DNA from: Eremophila alpestris peregrina
Taxonomy: Eukaryota; Chordata; Aves; Passeriformes; Alaudidae
DNA: 64,000 nucleotides
NCBI GenBank assembly: GCA_009792885.1
Contig: WMCF01000088.1
Location: 477,007-541,006 of the forward strand
Direction: 5' to 3'
Below, piece by piece: positions 12,855-26,000 of the stretch; the stretch's first letter is position 1; each line of letters begins with the position of its first letter. The position numbers and the translations under genes are program-made. The notes beneath the pieces are model-generated. The model had not been told where the DNA came from. It did not search any database and was given only the letters and a program-made list of their open reading frames with translations.

Positions 12855-15800
12855 AGTGGTACCATAAATCACTGCCCAAAATATGCTTTCTGCAGCTTGC
12901 AAATGTTTATCCTCTTCATTACTGCAAATTAACTAATTTGAATGAAAACACAATGAAGAAACCTTCATGGTAGCCCATGGCCAACTCCTTGATAACCCTC
13001 TCAGTGCACACACACGTGATTTGGTTCTGTCATGTGTCCGTGCTGTTTGCAAAGTATTCCATAGAAACCCAGAGAATCTGGGGGCATGAATCACCTCAAT
13101 GCAAGTCCTGTTACAGGTCAGCAAAGGAAGGGGAGGGAATAGCCAACCTAAACAGCGCAGGTAATTGATCTCACATTCTTCTGTTTATACACCCAGTGCC
13201 CTGAAGGCACATTGTGAGTCCCTCCAGATTGCTTGAAACGTCATTTCTTCCCCGTGTTTCCTTAGAGACAGAGGTGAATCAGCCTGGAGAAAAGCAGCTG
13301 GAGTCAATAAAAATTCCAGAGGGATAACCTGGCCCCTCCACCTCTTTGCCTGAGACTTTGAGAGCAGGACTCTGCTTTCTCCTGTTACTCCAGTCTCAGG
13401 GGCTTCTGTTTCGAGGGAGGAATGCAACACCCTCTCATTAAACTGCAAGGATCTCCAGGGGGCTCCTCTACTGTTCCAGCTGTTTCCCTGTTTTCCCATG
13501 CTTTGTTTTGTTGGTAAGTGAATGGCTCAGGCTGTCCTGTCTGCCTGTCCTGCAGCTCTGTCAATGCACAGTCTGTACACCAACTAATCCATCTCTGACA
13601 CAGAGCTATCCATCTCTTGGCAGGGCATTTAGGGACCAGCGATGCCAGGTGTCATTTGCAGCCCACTGGATGGGAGGGAATCTCCCACTGGTTGGATCAG
13701 GACCAGGTGCAGCAGAGCTGAAGCTTTATTCCACCTCCCAGCCTCTTCACCTTCAGCACATGTCCCCTCCAGCTGTAACTTGGAGGTTACTCAGGTGGTA
13801 AAAGTCAGTCCTGTTCAAATCCTCTCCCTTCCAAGCTCATCACCTCTGCAGAGATGCTGTGCTTGGTGGAAAATGCCCCAAATCAGCAATGAAGGACACG
13901 AGGTGTGGTCACCCTTGAAAGGCTTCATAAAACATTCATCTGGAAGCTGCACAGCTCCTGTACCTGTGGGGCTTTTTGTGAACGCCACTCAAATTACTTA
14001 ACTGCTTCCTTTTATTCAAAAAGATGAGGAATAATCACAGAAGGCTAAGGGCATGTAAATACAGTCAAAACAAAAAGAAACCTCTAAAATAAATGGTGTG
14101 TTTGTTATCATTAACTTCTGGGGTTAGAGTTAGTAGTCAGTGGCCAGAAAAATACTTTCAAATTGTCTCAGACAATTCTTTTAAATGGATTTTTTCCATG
14201 CTTAAATTTACATCTCACCTGTATCTCTTTTATGAACTTAAACATAATCTACAGCCCCACTTTTTTTGTTCTAAATGCTAAGCTTTGAAGCTACTACCAC
14301 ACAGCTCCAGGCGTTGTGGGTGTATATTTAGCGTGTTAATGGGTAACAGGTTTCATTCATAAGTCTCAATATATGCTGGAGCATAGCACAGCCAGAGTCA
14401 GATCTGCTGTGATCAGCAGAGGCTCCATTCAGGAAGAAGGAAACTCAGCCTCCTTGCCTCTCTCTTTCTGGGGAAAGCCTTTGAAATTCACAGCAGACCG
14501 GAAAAAATGAGAAGTTCCCTCCTACTCCTTCCAATTTCAACAAGTTGCCCTTTTTTTTTTTTTTTTCATTCATGAGCCTAGAAGCTATTAATAAAATCCC
14601 TGAATGAGAGTGGTTAACCCCCAAAAGTGACACATACCTTAGGCTTTGCAAGCCAACATGACAACAGTCAAAACAGAAATCAGCCTCTCAGTATCTCAAC
14701 ACATAACACTGCGCTTTTAAAACATCCATCCTATCAGCTGCAGACAGATGAGTCACTAGAAAGCCTGAGACAAGCAGACCTAGAGTCACCTCCAGCCTGG
14801 GAAACACTTCCTGCCTTTAATAAAGAGGTGGAGGGTTCTGTCAGAGAAGCAGAACTCCTGGCAGGCAGATGCCCTGTGCTTCCCATCCCCTCCGGGGAGA
14901 GGTGGGCAAAGGAGGAAGGAGGCTCTCTACATCAGGCCTGCAGCTGGTCCAAAAACAAGGTTTGCCCATCAGCAAAGCAACAGCCCTCAAAGGAAAAACA
15001 TGGGATGTGGCACAGACGTTTTGGGCTGCAGGGTAGCAAAAGTCTTGGCTGGTTGGATTTCTTATTCCTGTCTCATCCAGCAAACCTGGCGTTTTGCTTT
15101 TCCTCTCCTAAAAGCACCTCTCCATGGCAGGGTTTAGTGCCAGGAAGGAACAGCAGCTATCCAAGTGACCATGTGTGTCCCAGCAGGCAGTGCTGGAGGG
15201 ACTGCAGCAGGACAGGACATTTGTGTGAGGGCTCTCTGCCCTTAGCAGGGTCAGTCTGTGACTGCAAACGCCTTCTCTCTCCCCCAGGCACTCTGATAAT
15301 AAACCAGCAAAAGTCCCAGTTACCAGATCCTTCCCCTTTCCTGGTGCTGGAGACCTCCCAGGTGGGATTCATATCACAGCTTTCCTAAGGCCAGGTGGGG
15401 CTGAGCTCAGCACAAAAGGCTTGGGTTAAAACCCACTTCTTTCTTGACTCATCAGCTTTATTTACATGGTTCCTCTGCTGACAAAATCTCCACCTGTCCT
15501 ACCCCTCCAGGTTTTCAGGAGAAATGCAAACAAAATTTCTCCAGTCAAACTGCTCTTAGTTCTTAGTAAAAGAAATCAGAAAAACAACTCCTGTCACGAC
15601 CTCTGCTTGCACTTCTCAGACCCCTCTTGCAAGGTTTAAAGAGCAGAGGGGCTGCACAACCCCAGACCTGTCCTTTGCTGTTGAGACTGTCAGAGCCCAG
15701 ACCCACTCATGGTTATCTTCCCTTGGCAGCTCTGCCCCCAGCACTGAGCCTGCCACGAGGAGCTTTCAGGGTGGAGCAGGTAGGGCACAGCTCCCAGAGA

Positions 15801-16168
15801 TGGAAAAACATCTCTGCAAGTTTGGCTTGCCGGATTGCCAATAAATGCACACCCAGCACGGAGCAGGGCTCGAGTGCTCAGCCCAGGAGGGAGCAGGGAA
15901 GGGCACTTTGCTGGGCATGGAGGGAAATCAAGCACTGCTCTGCAGCCTGCTGAGCCCCTGGGAGGAACAAGGGCACAAGGACAGGGCCTGTTCTGATAAA
16001 CAACACAGCCAAGGGTGGTTCAGACTGAGGCCTTGATCTGAGCCTGTCCAAGTCTTTAGATGCCATCTGAAAAACAAGGAATGAAAGGCTCCTTACCACC
16101 CAGAGATGAGGGACAAGAGGAATAAAGTGCAACTGAATACCAGGGAGGGATGGAGAAGAGAAAATACT
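12855..16168. other. Unique non-coding sequence with long open frame
   Basis: No recognised gene was seen. The longest stop-free frame in the window lies here on the plus strand at 14627-15388 (253 codons), but it begins with GTG and has no ATG until roughly residue 126. Its translation resembles no family I know. A segment near 14.28-14.40 kb (around GTGTATATTTAGCGTGTTAA) looks as if it could be conserved, but this cannot be tested here. Confidence 0.5.
14551..14566. repeat. Poly-T tract
   Basis: An uninterrupted run of 16 T residues. No retrotransposon body was recognised next to it, so it is annotated only as a homopolymer. Confidence 0.9.
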
Positions 16169-16756
16169 TGGAAATGCTTCATGCTTGGAAAGAGTAGCAT
16201 CCATTTTTCTCAACAGAATAAATTAAACACCTCTGCTCTGAGCAGCCAGAATGCTTGAAACCCAAATATTTATTAATGTTGCTCTTTCTTGCCCCTATTT
16301 TTTTCTTCTGATTCATGCCTTGCCCAGAGTCTGGTGTGCTGGGCACAGCACAGGTCTACATCAGGATACAGCTCCTGAATACTGAGCAATGCTCCAAACA
16401 AGCCAAGAGGAGAGGAACATGCACCAAAAACTATGGAAAATGTACAAGTTTTCCAGCCCTATGAAACTGGAGAGCATTTGTCTGGGAAAATACCTGCCTC
16501 AGGTACTTTATGGCCAGTGTGGCCTTTCTCCAAACCTGATTGTTTGCACCACAAACAATCCCCTGACAAAACCATTTCTGATAGGAAAACACAGCTCCCT
16601 AACCCTGTTTAGCTCCATGGGATAAAGCAGCCCAGCTCAATGTCCTTCATGGACACCTGTGAAGTGTTTCACTTTAGAGGACAGGGTAAGTGTCCTGTTG
16701 CCATCATTTGTGTGGGGCTGGGGAGGCTCCTCATTCCCAGGGAGGCTTCCCAACCA
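16169..16756 (+). repeat. Duplicated sequence, copy A
   Basis: The first 205 bases (16169-16373) match 22444-22658 closely, at roughly 85-90 percent by eye. Shared blocks include CTCTGAGCAGCCAGAATG, GAAACCCAAATATTTAT, TTGCCCAGAGTCTGGTGTGC and GGTCTACATCAGGATACAGC. A further 15-base match, GAGGCTTCCCAACCA, occurs at 16742-16756 and at 23034-23048, just after the assembly gap. The flanks upstream and downstream do not match. It may be two members of an interspersed repeat family or a small local duplication; I do not recognise the family. No coding content was seen. Confidence 0.75.
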
Positions 16757-17190
16757 CTGGCAAACCATTTCCCTGCCATATTCCAGCTGCTCAGGCTCTC
16801 AGCAGAGCTAGAAACAACATTTCATGTGCATTCTGGGCACTCCACAGATAGCAGTTACATTTCTCAGCATGTAAAGTGGAGTTCTGAGTGTTCTGCTCTT
16901 GGCTGGAGGGATTTCCCCACAAAAGCCAGGTCCTGAATGAGGAAGGAGGGAGGTATCCAGTGCTGTTCCCTTGGGGACACCTGGCCATGCAGCAGCACAG
17001 GCAAGAGCTCTGAGTTACATTCTGCAAAAGATGGGGGGAAAATAGTGAACATTATCTCCTGTATGTACCTCTGATCCCAAGCATCTCACTTTTCAACTGG
17101 TGAGTTCCAAAGAAAACAACATCCTTTTTATCCTGTGAGAAACATTACCTCAAAAAATTGTGTTTAGCCATAATCTCCAAGTTTCTGGCT

Positions 17191-17205
17191 AAGAAGAAGA
17201 AGAAG
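17191..17205. repeat. (AAG)5 microsatellite
   Basis: Five perfect AAG units. It is short and probably neutral. Confidence 0.85.
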
Positions 17206-20200
17206 CAAGTGCTGATTATTTAAGTCCCTGTGTGAAAAGGAGAACAGATTACCTGCCTTAATTCCATTTGGATTAAGACAGTGAATTATTTCTGCGCAGC
17301 AAAGGACCAGCCCATCCAAAACAAGAGCAGACACACACAGACCACCCAACACCTCATTTTACCAACACAAGTGCCTTGAGTGCTGTAATGGTCATCTCTC
17401 TCTGACTCCAACAGCATCTGAAGGAAAACAATAGGCAGGAAGAGAGGCAGGGAGCATGAATGGTGTAAAGTTTTAAGTGTGGATACAAGTGCTTTATTAA
17501 ATATTGTCTGCCAAATGCTCTAATGCTGGGGGAACTTTGCCAAGCAGGAATTTGGCTCTATGTGCTTCTTTGTCCATTTATTGGGTTTCTTTAAGCTTTA
17601 TCCCAGCTCTCAATGTAAGGTATTCTGGATGCAGATTTAAGTCTAAGACAGTGATTGCCCTCCCTGTTAAATATTTCTCAAGAAACTCACAGGCTGGTCT
17701 TTTTTCAGGGAAACCCTTGAGCAAAACTTAACTTTTCAGTAAAGGTCCCACTGCTCCATGTGGTGGTTGCACTTATACCTGTGTTGGAGATTTTACAGAT
17801 ACTCTGCAAGTGCCAGCTTTGCTTTCTGATAATCATGAATATAAAGAACATTGCTTCTTCCTTCACCCATTAACTGATATTTACAGCAGCTGATTCTTTC
17901 CTTGCTACAGCCTCAAACCACAAAATCTCTTTGTTTGACTAGATAATAAGCTAGCAGCAAGTGGTGTTTACTTAAAGCATCTTCAAAGAGTCTCACAGCT
18001 TGCAGGCCCCAAACAAAGCTGCTCTACACAATCCACTTGCCTGTTTACAAAACTGCAAAGCAAACCAGTGGCTTCATGTTTTATCTGAGATAAAACTCAT
18101 GTGGGAAAAGACTGGTCTGATAGGTTGGGTACTTGGAACAGTGCATATAACAATAGCAGATACCTTGGGTAAAACAAAACCCCAGGTCAGAGCTGTCAGT
18201 GTGAGTAAAAGGAAGCTCTCTGTCTTTCTGCTCATCAGCTGCTCCTATTTGCCACTGGAGCTGAGGACTGATGCTCAATGTATGAAGCCATTCAAATCCT
18301 TTCTATGCCTTCCATGCCAAAGCCCTTGGAATCCCCGTATTTTTTCCTCCCAAGCCATAAGAAGCAAGGCCACCACTCTGCTACAAGCCAGGCATGATCC
18401 TCATAAAGTGGTTTTCAGCAGCAAATTTCAAGAAGCTGTAAAAATCCTCAGGGTCAAAAAGACCTTTCTGGAGCAGGGGGATCAATCACACACAGGTCAA
18501 CAACACTGAGCAGGGCTGAAGGCTGGTATTTCCTATAATTATTAGCAAGTGTTTAAGAATATAACTACCCCTCACTATCCAAGAGTGCAGAGTTGGACTT
18601 TCACATACTGAAGTTCAATCAGCCAAGCTACATGGACTGCTCCATCCCACCATCAAAATTCTAGCTACTAACTTGTAAAAAACAAAGCAAAAAGCATCAG
18701 GAGATGCATGGGGATGAAGTGCTGGGTTTGACTCACCTTGAGAAGACCTGACCAGCACAGCCATCCTTTGAGTGTGCTACAACCATAAATTCCTGGCTAG
18801 GGGCAATGCCACTGCTGCCCTGTGCCAGGCAGTGTGTTCCTGTGAGGGGTGGGAAGGTGCCCTGGTTTGAACCCTGTGCCTAAGGCAAACCAGAGCTCAT
18901 TTATGGATGAAGGATGAAGCAAGTGCTGCAATGCCTGCCTGCCCAGACCACAGGCATGCCTCACTGTGAGCAGGATTTTGGGTGAAGTCAGGCCAGGCTG
19001 GTCTCAGCAGCTACAGCCTAAACAGCTCCCACCTTTGCCTGTCTCCCATCAATCACTCCCTCTGCTCTGACAGCCCACTTGACCCCAGGGCTTGCCAGGA
19101 CACAGCAGGTGAACACACCCAGTTAGACTTCACTTCTAGGATTATTTTATAGCCTGGAGCAGCTCACTGATCCAATTTACATGCTGGCTGACCAAAAGCA
19201 TGCCAGGCCCTGGGTGAAGGGAGGGGACACAGGGGGTGCTTTAGGCTGCCATGGGGAGCCCATGGGGAAAGGAACAGTGGATCTGCCCCTGGGATTGGGG
19301 AGCAGCTGCTGAGGAGTGGGAATCCTTTCTGCATTCAGGTGCCTTCAGTCTCTCCTGGGGCAATCCTGTCACTTTGAACTAAGAAGTCAGACTAGCAGAC
19401 AGACACTCTTTAGTGTGGCTCAGTTAAGATATTCGTAATTAAAGTTTAAACCTTCCCTGTGACAATGCCACTGTGCCAGCCTTCTAGATGCTCTTTTCCC
19501 TGAAATCCCACTAATTTGCCAGTATCATGCTGCTGCTAATTGTTCCAAACAGAACACATGTTGCTAAGGGCCATAAACACAGGGCTGTTAGCTCCTTGTC
19601 TCAGAACCCAGTGCTGGAGGGCACTGAGCCTACCATTTAATGAGCAGCCATGGAGCTGAGAATTGCACGTGGCACAGGGGCAGCCAGGGTAGGAACACAC
19701 CAGTGAGGAAAGGGGACCTCCCATCCCTGCAGCCTGGGGAGCACAGAGGTGTCTGGGTGAGATCTCCATGGCTGCCTTACCACCACACTCGTAAATGCAA
19801 GGCTCGTGCCAGCACACAGAGTGTTTGTGGTTCAAGGCTTCGAGGCAGCTCTAGGTAAACCACAAATGTTTGTGTCCCAGAGCAAGCATTTCCAGGCTAC
19901 CCAGACAATCCAAAGAACGGCTGTGATTGAGCTGTCAGGCAGATGCACACACTCCTGTCTAGACATCCAGAGCACACGTCAGGCCAGGGCAGGTGGATGC
20001 ACATGGAATGTGGGTGGCAGCAGGAGGCTGAAGGGAGCAGTGTTCCACAGCACAGCACATGTCCTGGTTTCCATCTGCCTGACCAGGAGCAGATGTCCTT
20101 TCAGGGATTATCTGGCACGTGTCCTCCTTGGTCTTCCTTGAGGCCACATCCTGTCACAAGCCCATGTGACATTTGGTGCTTGTTATTGTGTTTAAAAATG

Positions 20201-21262
20201 CAGCATCATAACCATGGGCACAGCAGGACAAAGGATTTGAGTAGAGAAAATAATTTGAGGGTGAATTGAGCTTTTAAACATTTGCTCCCAAATGATAACT
20301 TATTTCCTTGAAGGGAAACCTATGTACACAATTCTCAAAAACTGGAACCTCGGCCCTTTGTTGGAGTTTCACCTCTTTGGGAACTAAAGTGGAATTAGCA
20401 ATTGGACTGCAATGCACCTTTCCCTCCGGATTTAAGTGGGACAGATGATCCCAATCAATGCAAAAAGCTCAGGCTGGGCAGATTTCAAGCCACTGCTGAG
20501 CAGGATTCACCAGTCAAGATATAACTTAGCAACAAAACTTTCCTCCCAGCAAAGTATCAATACATGCAGCTGGACATCTGCCCACACCACAGAGCTGTTC
20601 AAACAGCCTTGTGGAGAATTCAGTGCCCCAGAAGTCAGTCTCCATGCCAGAGTCTCCCAATAACTTTAACAATAAAATCCCTGCACCCAGCCATTAAAAG
20701 CAGGCAATGCTGTCAGTGGCTGAAGGAAATGGCAGGTCCCTTGCTAGTTCAACAAGTAATTACACACCCTGTTTGTGAAAATGTTCCCTGCCAAAGGAAA
20801 CAGCATTTTTAATAATTTTTAAGAGGCTGGGTTTTTTAATAGCTACTCTATAAAGCAAGCTGGGAATAACCCATTAAAATCAGATCTAGAACTCAGTAAT
20901 AAAGCAAAAAGCAAAATGCAACTGGTTTCACTTGGTAAACTTTCTCTCCCATGTTCCCAGGCCCCACAGAGCTGCCTCACTGTGCTGTGCTCTCTGCAAT
21001 CCTTCCAGCAGCTCCCCCATCTCCACTCAAACCCAAACTGGGCAGGCCAAGCTCTCCAGTGATATCAAATCACATGGCTTTTTACAAATTATCTGCATCT
21101 TTAGCTCTCAGTCCCTTTCCCTATTTTTTCCCAGCCCCCTCCTGTCTCATTTCCCTGTGCAAGGAACACAAAGCAGTCCTGAGACTGGACCAAACAGGTG
21201 CCATCCATCACAGCACTTTGGACAGAACAGGCTGTGACAGAACCACGAAGAAGAAAAATGTC

Positions 21263-21281
21263 TTTTTTTTTAAAAAAAAAA
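21263..21281. repeat. T9-A10 self-complementary tract
   Basis: Nine T residues run directly into ten A residues, giving a perfect dyad without a loop. Such A-tract junctions are common in AT-rich vertebrate DNA and no function is implied. Confidence 0.85.
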
Positions 21282-21711
21282 CAAGCCTGTTTTTGCACTC
21301 ATCTCAAGCAAATCCCTAAGCATGAGCATTAAAACACAGCCTGCCCTTGGGAATTCTGTTTTAAATAAGGCTGACCTGGTCCAGAGCAGAACTTCTCCCT
21401 TGCCCCATGAGCAGTGCTCTCCTGAGGTTGCTGCTGCCCACATCCCTTGGGACACTGGCTCAAACTGGAGGCATGAGGAAGCCAAAGGGACAAGCCAGTT
21501 AAATTATATAAACTTATTTTGCTAGTATAAAAATAAACAGTTTGATTTTTTTTTTCTGAAAGCACTTAAAGCAGACATTGTTGTTTCAAGCCTTCCCAAG
21601 GTTTTTAAGGATGTTCCTCAAATTTTTAATGCAAATACCAAGAGTACATTTTTGACGACCAGAAATGAAAAAATGTTTTGAAAAACAATTTTGCTGGAAG
21701 TTTTATAACTT

Positions 21712-21725
21712 AAAAAAAAAAAAAA
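21712..21725. repeat. Poly-A tract
   Basis: An uninterrupted run of 14 A residues in an AT-rich stretch. No retrotransposon sequence was recognised upstream. Confidence 0.85.
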
Positions 21726-22443
21726 GTTGTCATAAAAATACTTCACAGAGGTACCTTTCTGTGGAAAATTTTGCTTTTTAAAAGCCCATTGATTTTCACA
21801 TAATTTTTTGGACAAGAGAAAAGCTGCTCCCATTTATAAACAGGAATTTGGAAGCAGAGGTTTTGGGGTCTGTGCAGGTAAGTGCATCCCCACCTTGGCT
21901 TTGAGCTCCACACAGCCTCATCTGGCTGCATTTCCTGATGAATCAGTGAAGCCATACCTGGAATTTCCCACTGTAAAATACAACCTATGGATCAGGATGC
22001 TACAGCCATCAGCTAACCAGCAGGGCAGTGCTCAGTGCTGCATTTCCATGGATGCAGAGCTCAGGGGGGATGGAAAGCACTCTGCATGCACCTGGGACCC
22101 CAGGAAGAGTCATGGCTCTTTTGAAGTGTGATTACAGCTGTGCAAATAATTACATTTTGCTTCCCTGGCTGGACTTGAAAACATGCAATTCTGTTTCAGA
22201 TCCATCCAAAATGATTTAAAAAATTTGAGTGCTCTAAGAAATAGAAATCATCCGACTCCCACCTGGGGTCAAATGAAACATTGCATTTCCAGAAGGAAAA
22301 AGATAAAATATAATTTAAAATGTGAATTGTTGGTCAGTGATGTTTCCCTCTGCACACAACAGCAACAAAACAGCTTTGAGGGGCTTGCAAATCATCACTG
22401 CAAATGCACAGCCCCTCCAGAAGGCACAAAGATTGTCACAGCA

Positions 22444-23048
22444 TGGAAATAGTTCATACTTGGAAAAAGTAGCAGAGCATCCATTTCTCTCAGTGGGATA
22501 AATTAAATACCTTGGCTCTGAGCAGCCAGAATGATTGAAACCCAAATATTTATGAGCTCTAGTTTGCTCTTTCTTGCCCCTATTTTTTTCTTCTGATTCA
22601 TGCCTTGCCCAGAGTCTGGTGTGCTGGGCACAGCACAGGTCTACATCAGGATACAGCTNNNNNNNNNNNNNNNNNNNNNNNNNNNNNNNNNNNNNNNNNN
22701 NNNNNNNNNNNNNNNNNNNNNNNNNNNNNNNNNNNNNNNNNNNNNNNNNNNNNNNNNNNNNNNNNNNNNNNNNNNNNNNNNNNNNNNNNNNNNNNNNNNN
22801 NNNNNNNNNNNNNNNNNNNNNNNNNNNNNNNNNNNNNNNNNNNNNNNNNNNNNNNNNNNNNNNNNNNNNNNNNNNNNNNNNNNNNNNNNNNNNNNNNNNN
22901 NNNNNNNNNNNNNNNNNNNNNNNNNNNNNNNNNNNNNNNNNNNNNNNNNNNNNNNNNNNNNNNNNNNNNNNNNNNNNNNNNNNNNNNNNNNNNNNNNNNN
23001 NNNNNNNNNNNNNNNNNNNNNNNNNNNNNNNNNGAGGCTTCCCAACCA
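22444..23048 (+). repeat. Duplicated sequence, copy B (contains gap)
   Basis: This is the partner of 16169-16756 in the same orientation. The left part (22444-22658) aligns with copy A except for small indels such as an extra AGAG near 22472 and extra bases near 22553. The middle is a run of N. The 15 bases directly after the gap repeat the copy A sequence at the expected distance: 368 bases in copy A against 375 N here. After 23048 the two loci diverge. Confidence 0.7.
22659..23033. other. Assembly gap (375 N)
   Basis: All bases are N. Any frame that appears open across it is meaningless. It falls inside the second copy of a duplicated sequence, so an assembly collapse or unresolved repeat is a plausible cause. 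Confidence 1.
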
Positions 23049-26000
23049 GGCAGGAGGCACAACAAAGTGGCTGTAGGGCTCATGGCACCTTCCCTTGTCC
23101 CTTTTGTCCCAGAACTCACAGAGCTGGGCTGAGGGGTGCACAGGATCGTGCCCGTGGCCCTGCCTCCTCTGGGATTGCTCTTGTGTCACCAAAATTCCAT
23201 CCACACACTGACTCCTCACGGCAGGCCCAAGCTGCTTAGTTGGTTCTTGACTGCGTTTGCATTTGGCTCCTCCTCTCCTCTCAGGAAGGGCTTGCAAAGG
23301 GGACTTCTATCAAGTCCCTGAAGTTTGTGGAAAGGGAAAGGCCATGTAAATGTTAAACAGCAAAATATTTGGTGCTAGAAGTCCAACATCAGCAAGTCCA
23401 ACAATCTTATGCCAAGGTGAGTGCTGATCCCAATCACACAGTATTCCCAAACACATTTGGAAAACAAAATGTGCTATTTATGTCTCTCCTGCCAGCATCA
23501 TCTTAAAATAATCTGGGAAGTGATTTTGACTGATTAAAATAAGCTTTCTAAGTCTGGCTCTTGTCTGCTCTCCGAAGGCTGAGGAAGCCACCAAGAGCAC
23601 TGCCATCATTTGCTGTGTGACCCCACATGAGACACCAGCTGGGACACACATGGAACAGAGCAGCCAGTGCCCTGGGAGGCCTCAGGGCATGGATCTCCTT
23701 TTGGAGGAGCCCCTCATGCCAGAAGGGCCCCACAGAAATCAGCAGGAATCCATATGACAGATTTTGTGGCCTGGTCTGGGCTTACATAGGTTGGGTGGAT
23801 GAAGAATGACAAATGACATTTCCTGACACAGCAAATGCCAGTTCTCATCTCCTGGGATTGTTAGCCCAGCCTGGCTGTAGCAGCTCAGCTCCTGCTCTTA
23901 TCCTGAATATAAATCTGCACTGAGCTCTCCTTCAAGTAGTTTGCATATAAAGTGAAGCTGGCATAGTTTGGCACATGAAGATGGATTTAATGAAGGCCTG
24001 GTTGAAAACTGCCTGGTTCTTGCCAAGAATATTTCACCAAATCTGAGCAGGCACTGGGCCAGGCTCTTGCTGTTCCAGATGCATCAGGCTCCTATTCCGA
24101 GAGCAGGGATGACTCAGCCAGACAAGCTCCAGGCTCGGTGTGGAGGGCAGAGGAAACAGCCTGGGCCAGTGAGACACAGCCTCAGGGGGAGCCTGTGCAC
24201 TGCTGCAGCAGCCTTGCATCTCCACCTGGGAGTGTTTGTATTCCCAGCACTGGGATACCTTCTCCTGTTCTCCCTCTGCCATCTCCTCAGGTTTTAGTTT
24301 GATCATCAGAAGTCAAACTTCTCCTGTATTTTTTTTTCCACGTTCATTCTCTGTTTCATAGCACAGAATAACCCCAAAATCCCATCCTATGTTCTTCAGA
24401 CCCTGCAGACTCAAGTCCAACAGTGAGAATGAAATAGTTTAATTATTTGCCTTTTATTTAAACTAAAGCTGCCATATTATACTGAGAAGAACTTTTCCTC
24501 TATTATTTGTTAAATCAGATTCCCAACAGAACATCAATTATGATAAATTGATAGTTACCTACCTTGCATATGCAACAGAAAGAAAAATACATAAAATTCT
24601 ATAATAAAAATCTTCAGGCACCACTGTTTGGAAATTTGTGATTTAAGGTTTAGATTTGGCTTCCAACTCCTGGCTGCAGCAGAGGATTGAACAAAAATGG
24701 TCTTGTATACAGCAGCTTTAACAAGATGTGAGAACAGGGCCTGAGGTGACGATGCTGGATTGGAGAAGACACAAGGTGGAGGATCACTCACGGCAGAAAG
24801 GGGATCTGAGTGTTTGGAGATTGCTGATTCAGCCTGGGACTGAGGACAGAGAACCATGCAGGCAATGTGCAGCAATGGGTCAGCTCCTCAGTTAGTGCTC
24901 GTGGTCTGACACCATTGTGCAGCAGTGAATGGTTTCAGAAAACACATCAGCCCTTCCTTGGGCAGGACTGGCCCTGATTTCCAAAGCCAGCAGCCCCCCA
25001 GCCCAAGTCCTGCACTGCCAAAGGGGTGCAAGGCTCCTTTGCATTCTGGGGGTTTCCAGCCTTACAAACTGAATGTGCCATCATCACAATTTGCTGCTGC
25101 AGTCACTCCTTGTGCTGCTGCTCCAGGCAAAGTTTCACTGCAAGGCACATACCCCCAAAAATGTGCCTGTGGTTCTTGGAAGCCTAAATTTGAACTTCTT
25201 AATAGCATAACAAAAACAACTGAGAAGTTACTCAGTGCATCATCCATGGCATTTATTAATATTAGATCACCCATGCTCACTGGCTGCTTTTCTGAGTAGC
25301 CATCAGCAGAGATTTATTTCCTTCCAGATGATTTCTCCCTCCTTGAGTCAGAAGGGACCTATGTGAAAAAGTCATCCTTTGGAAAAATACTGTAAAAGAA
25401 AAACTCTGTCCTAAATTGCTCCTTTTCAACACAGTCTGCATTACAGTAGCTTGCAGCAGAGTAGCTCCAGAGACAAGGCTGCTTTTCTGCCACAGAAGAG
25501 GCTGAGAGAGACAGTTAACACTTCATGTTTACATCCTCCTCTAGCTTGTTTTTCTTGCCCAACCAAATATGTATATCTGGCCTGTCTCCAGTGCCCTGGT
25601 GGTGCTGCTGTTACACTTCACCCTGTCTTCTGAACCTGATGCTTTTTCTATCAAACCAAACTAGACACTATTCCCCAAGTCCATCACCTGAGCAGTCCCT
25701 GCTTACTCTCTGAAAATCCTGGAAATGCAATGACAGCAGCTGAGCACTCATTACCAGCACTGTTGCTTCTCCTCATGGTTCAAATGCCTTCAAGCAGCAA
25801 AACTGCTGCAGATTAATCTTCTGCAGCTCCTTCTGCTGAACAGGGTAAAGGTGTCAAGTGCCCATTTACAGCTTTCTCCATAAATCTGGTTTTTTCTCAG
25901 GGCTGAGAACTTTGCTGATGAAGAACTCCAGCAAGAGTTGGATCAGGCCTAGAGCAGCTATAAACATGAGCTAACAAAACTTGTGAGCTCCTGTGCTTGG

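Larger units (their letters stand above)
16757..22443. other. Unique non-coding sequence
   Basis: No recognised gene or transposon was seen. A 169-codon plus-strand frame at 18000-18509 has no known domain. A perfect splice-donor-like CAGGTAAGT occurs near 21876, but no convincing exon could be built around it. A short AAG tract lies at 17191-17205. Confidence 0.5.

Noticed and set aside
21808..21877. Possible exon ending in a perfect CAGGTAAGT donor
   Set aside because: No good acceptor with a pyrimidine tract lies upstream, and a nine-base donor match is expected about every few hundred kilobases by chance.
22574..23297. Long frames spanning 22.6-23.3 kb on both strands
   Set aside because: They are open only because the N run has no stop codons. 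They are artefacts of the assembly gap.
25340..25380. Additional CR1 remnant
   Set aside because: Only one phrase (AGAAGGGACCT) resembles CR1, which is too little to call.
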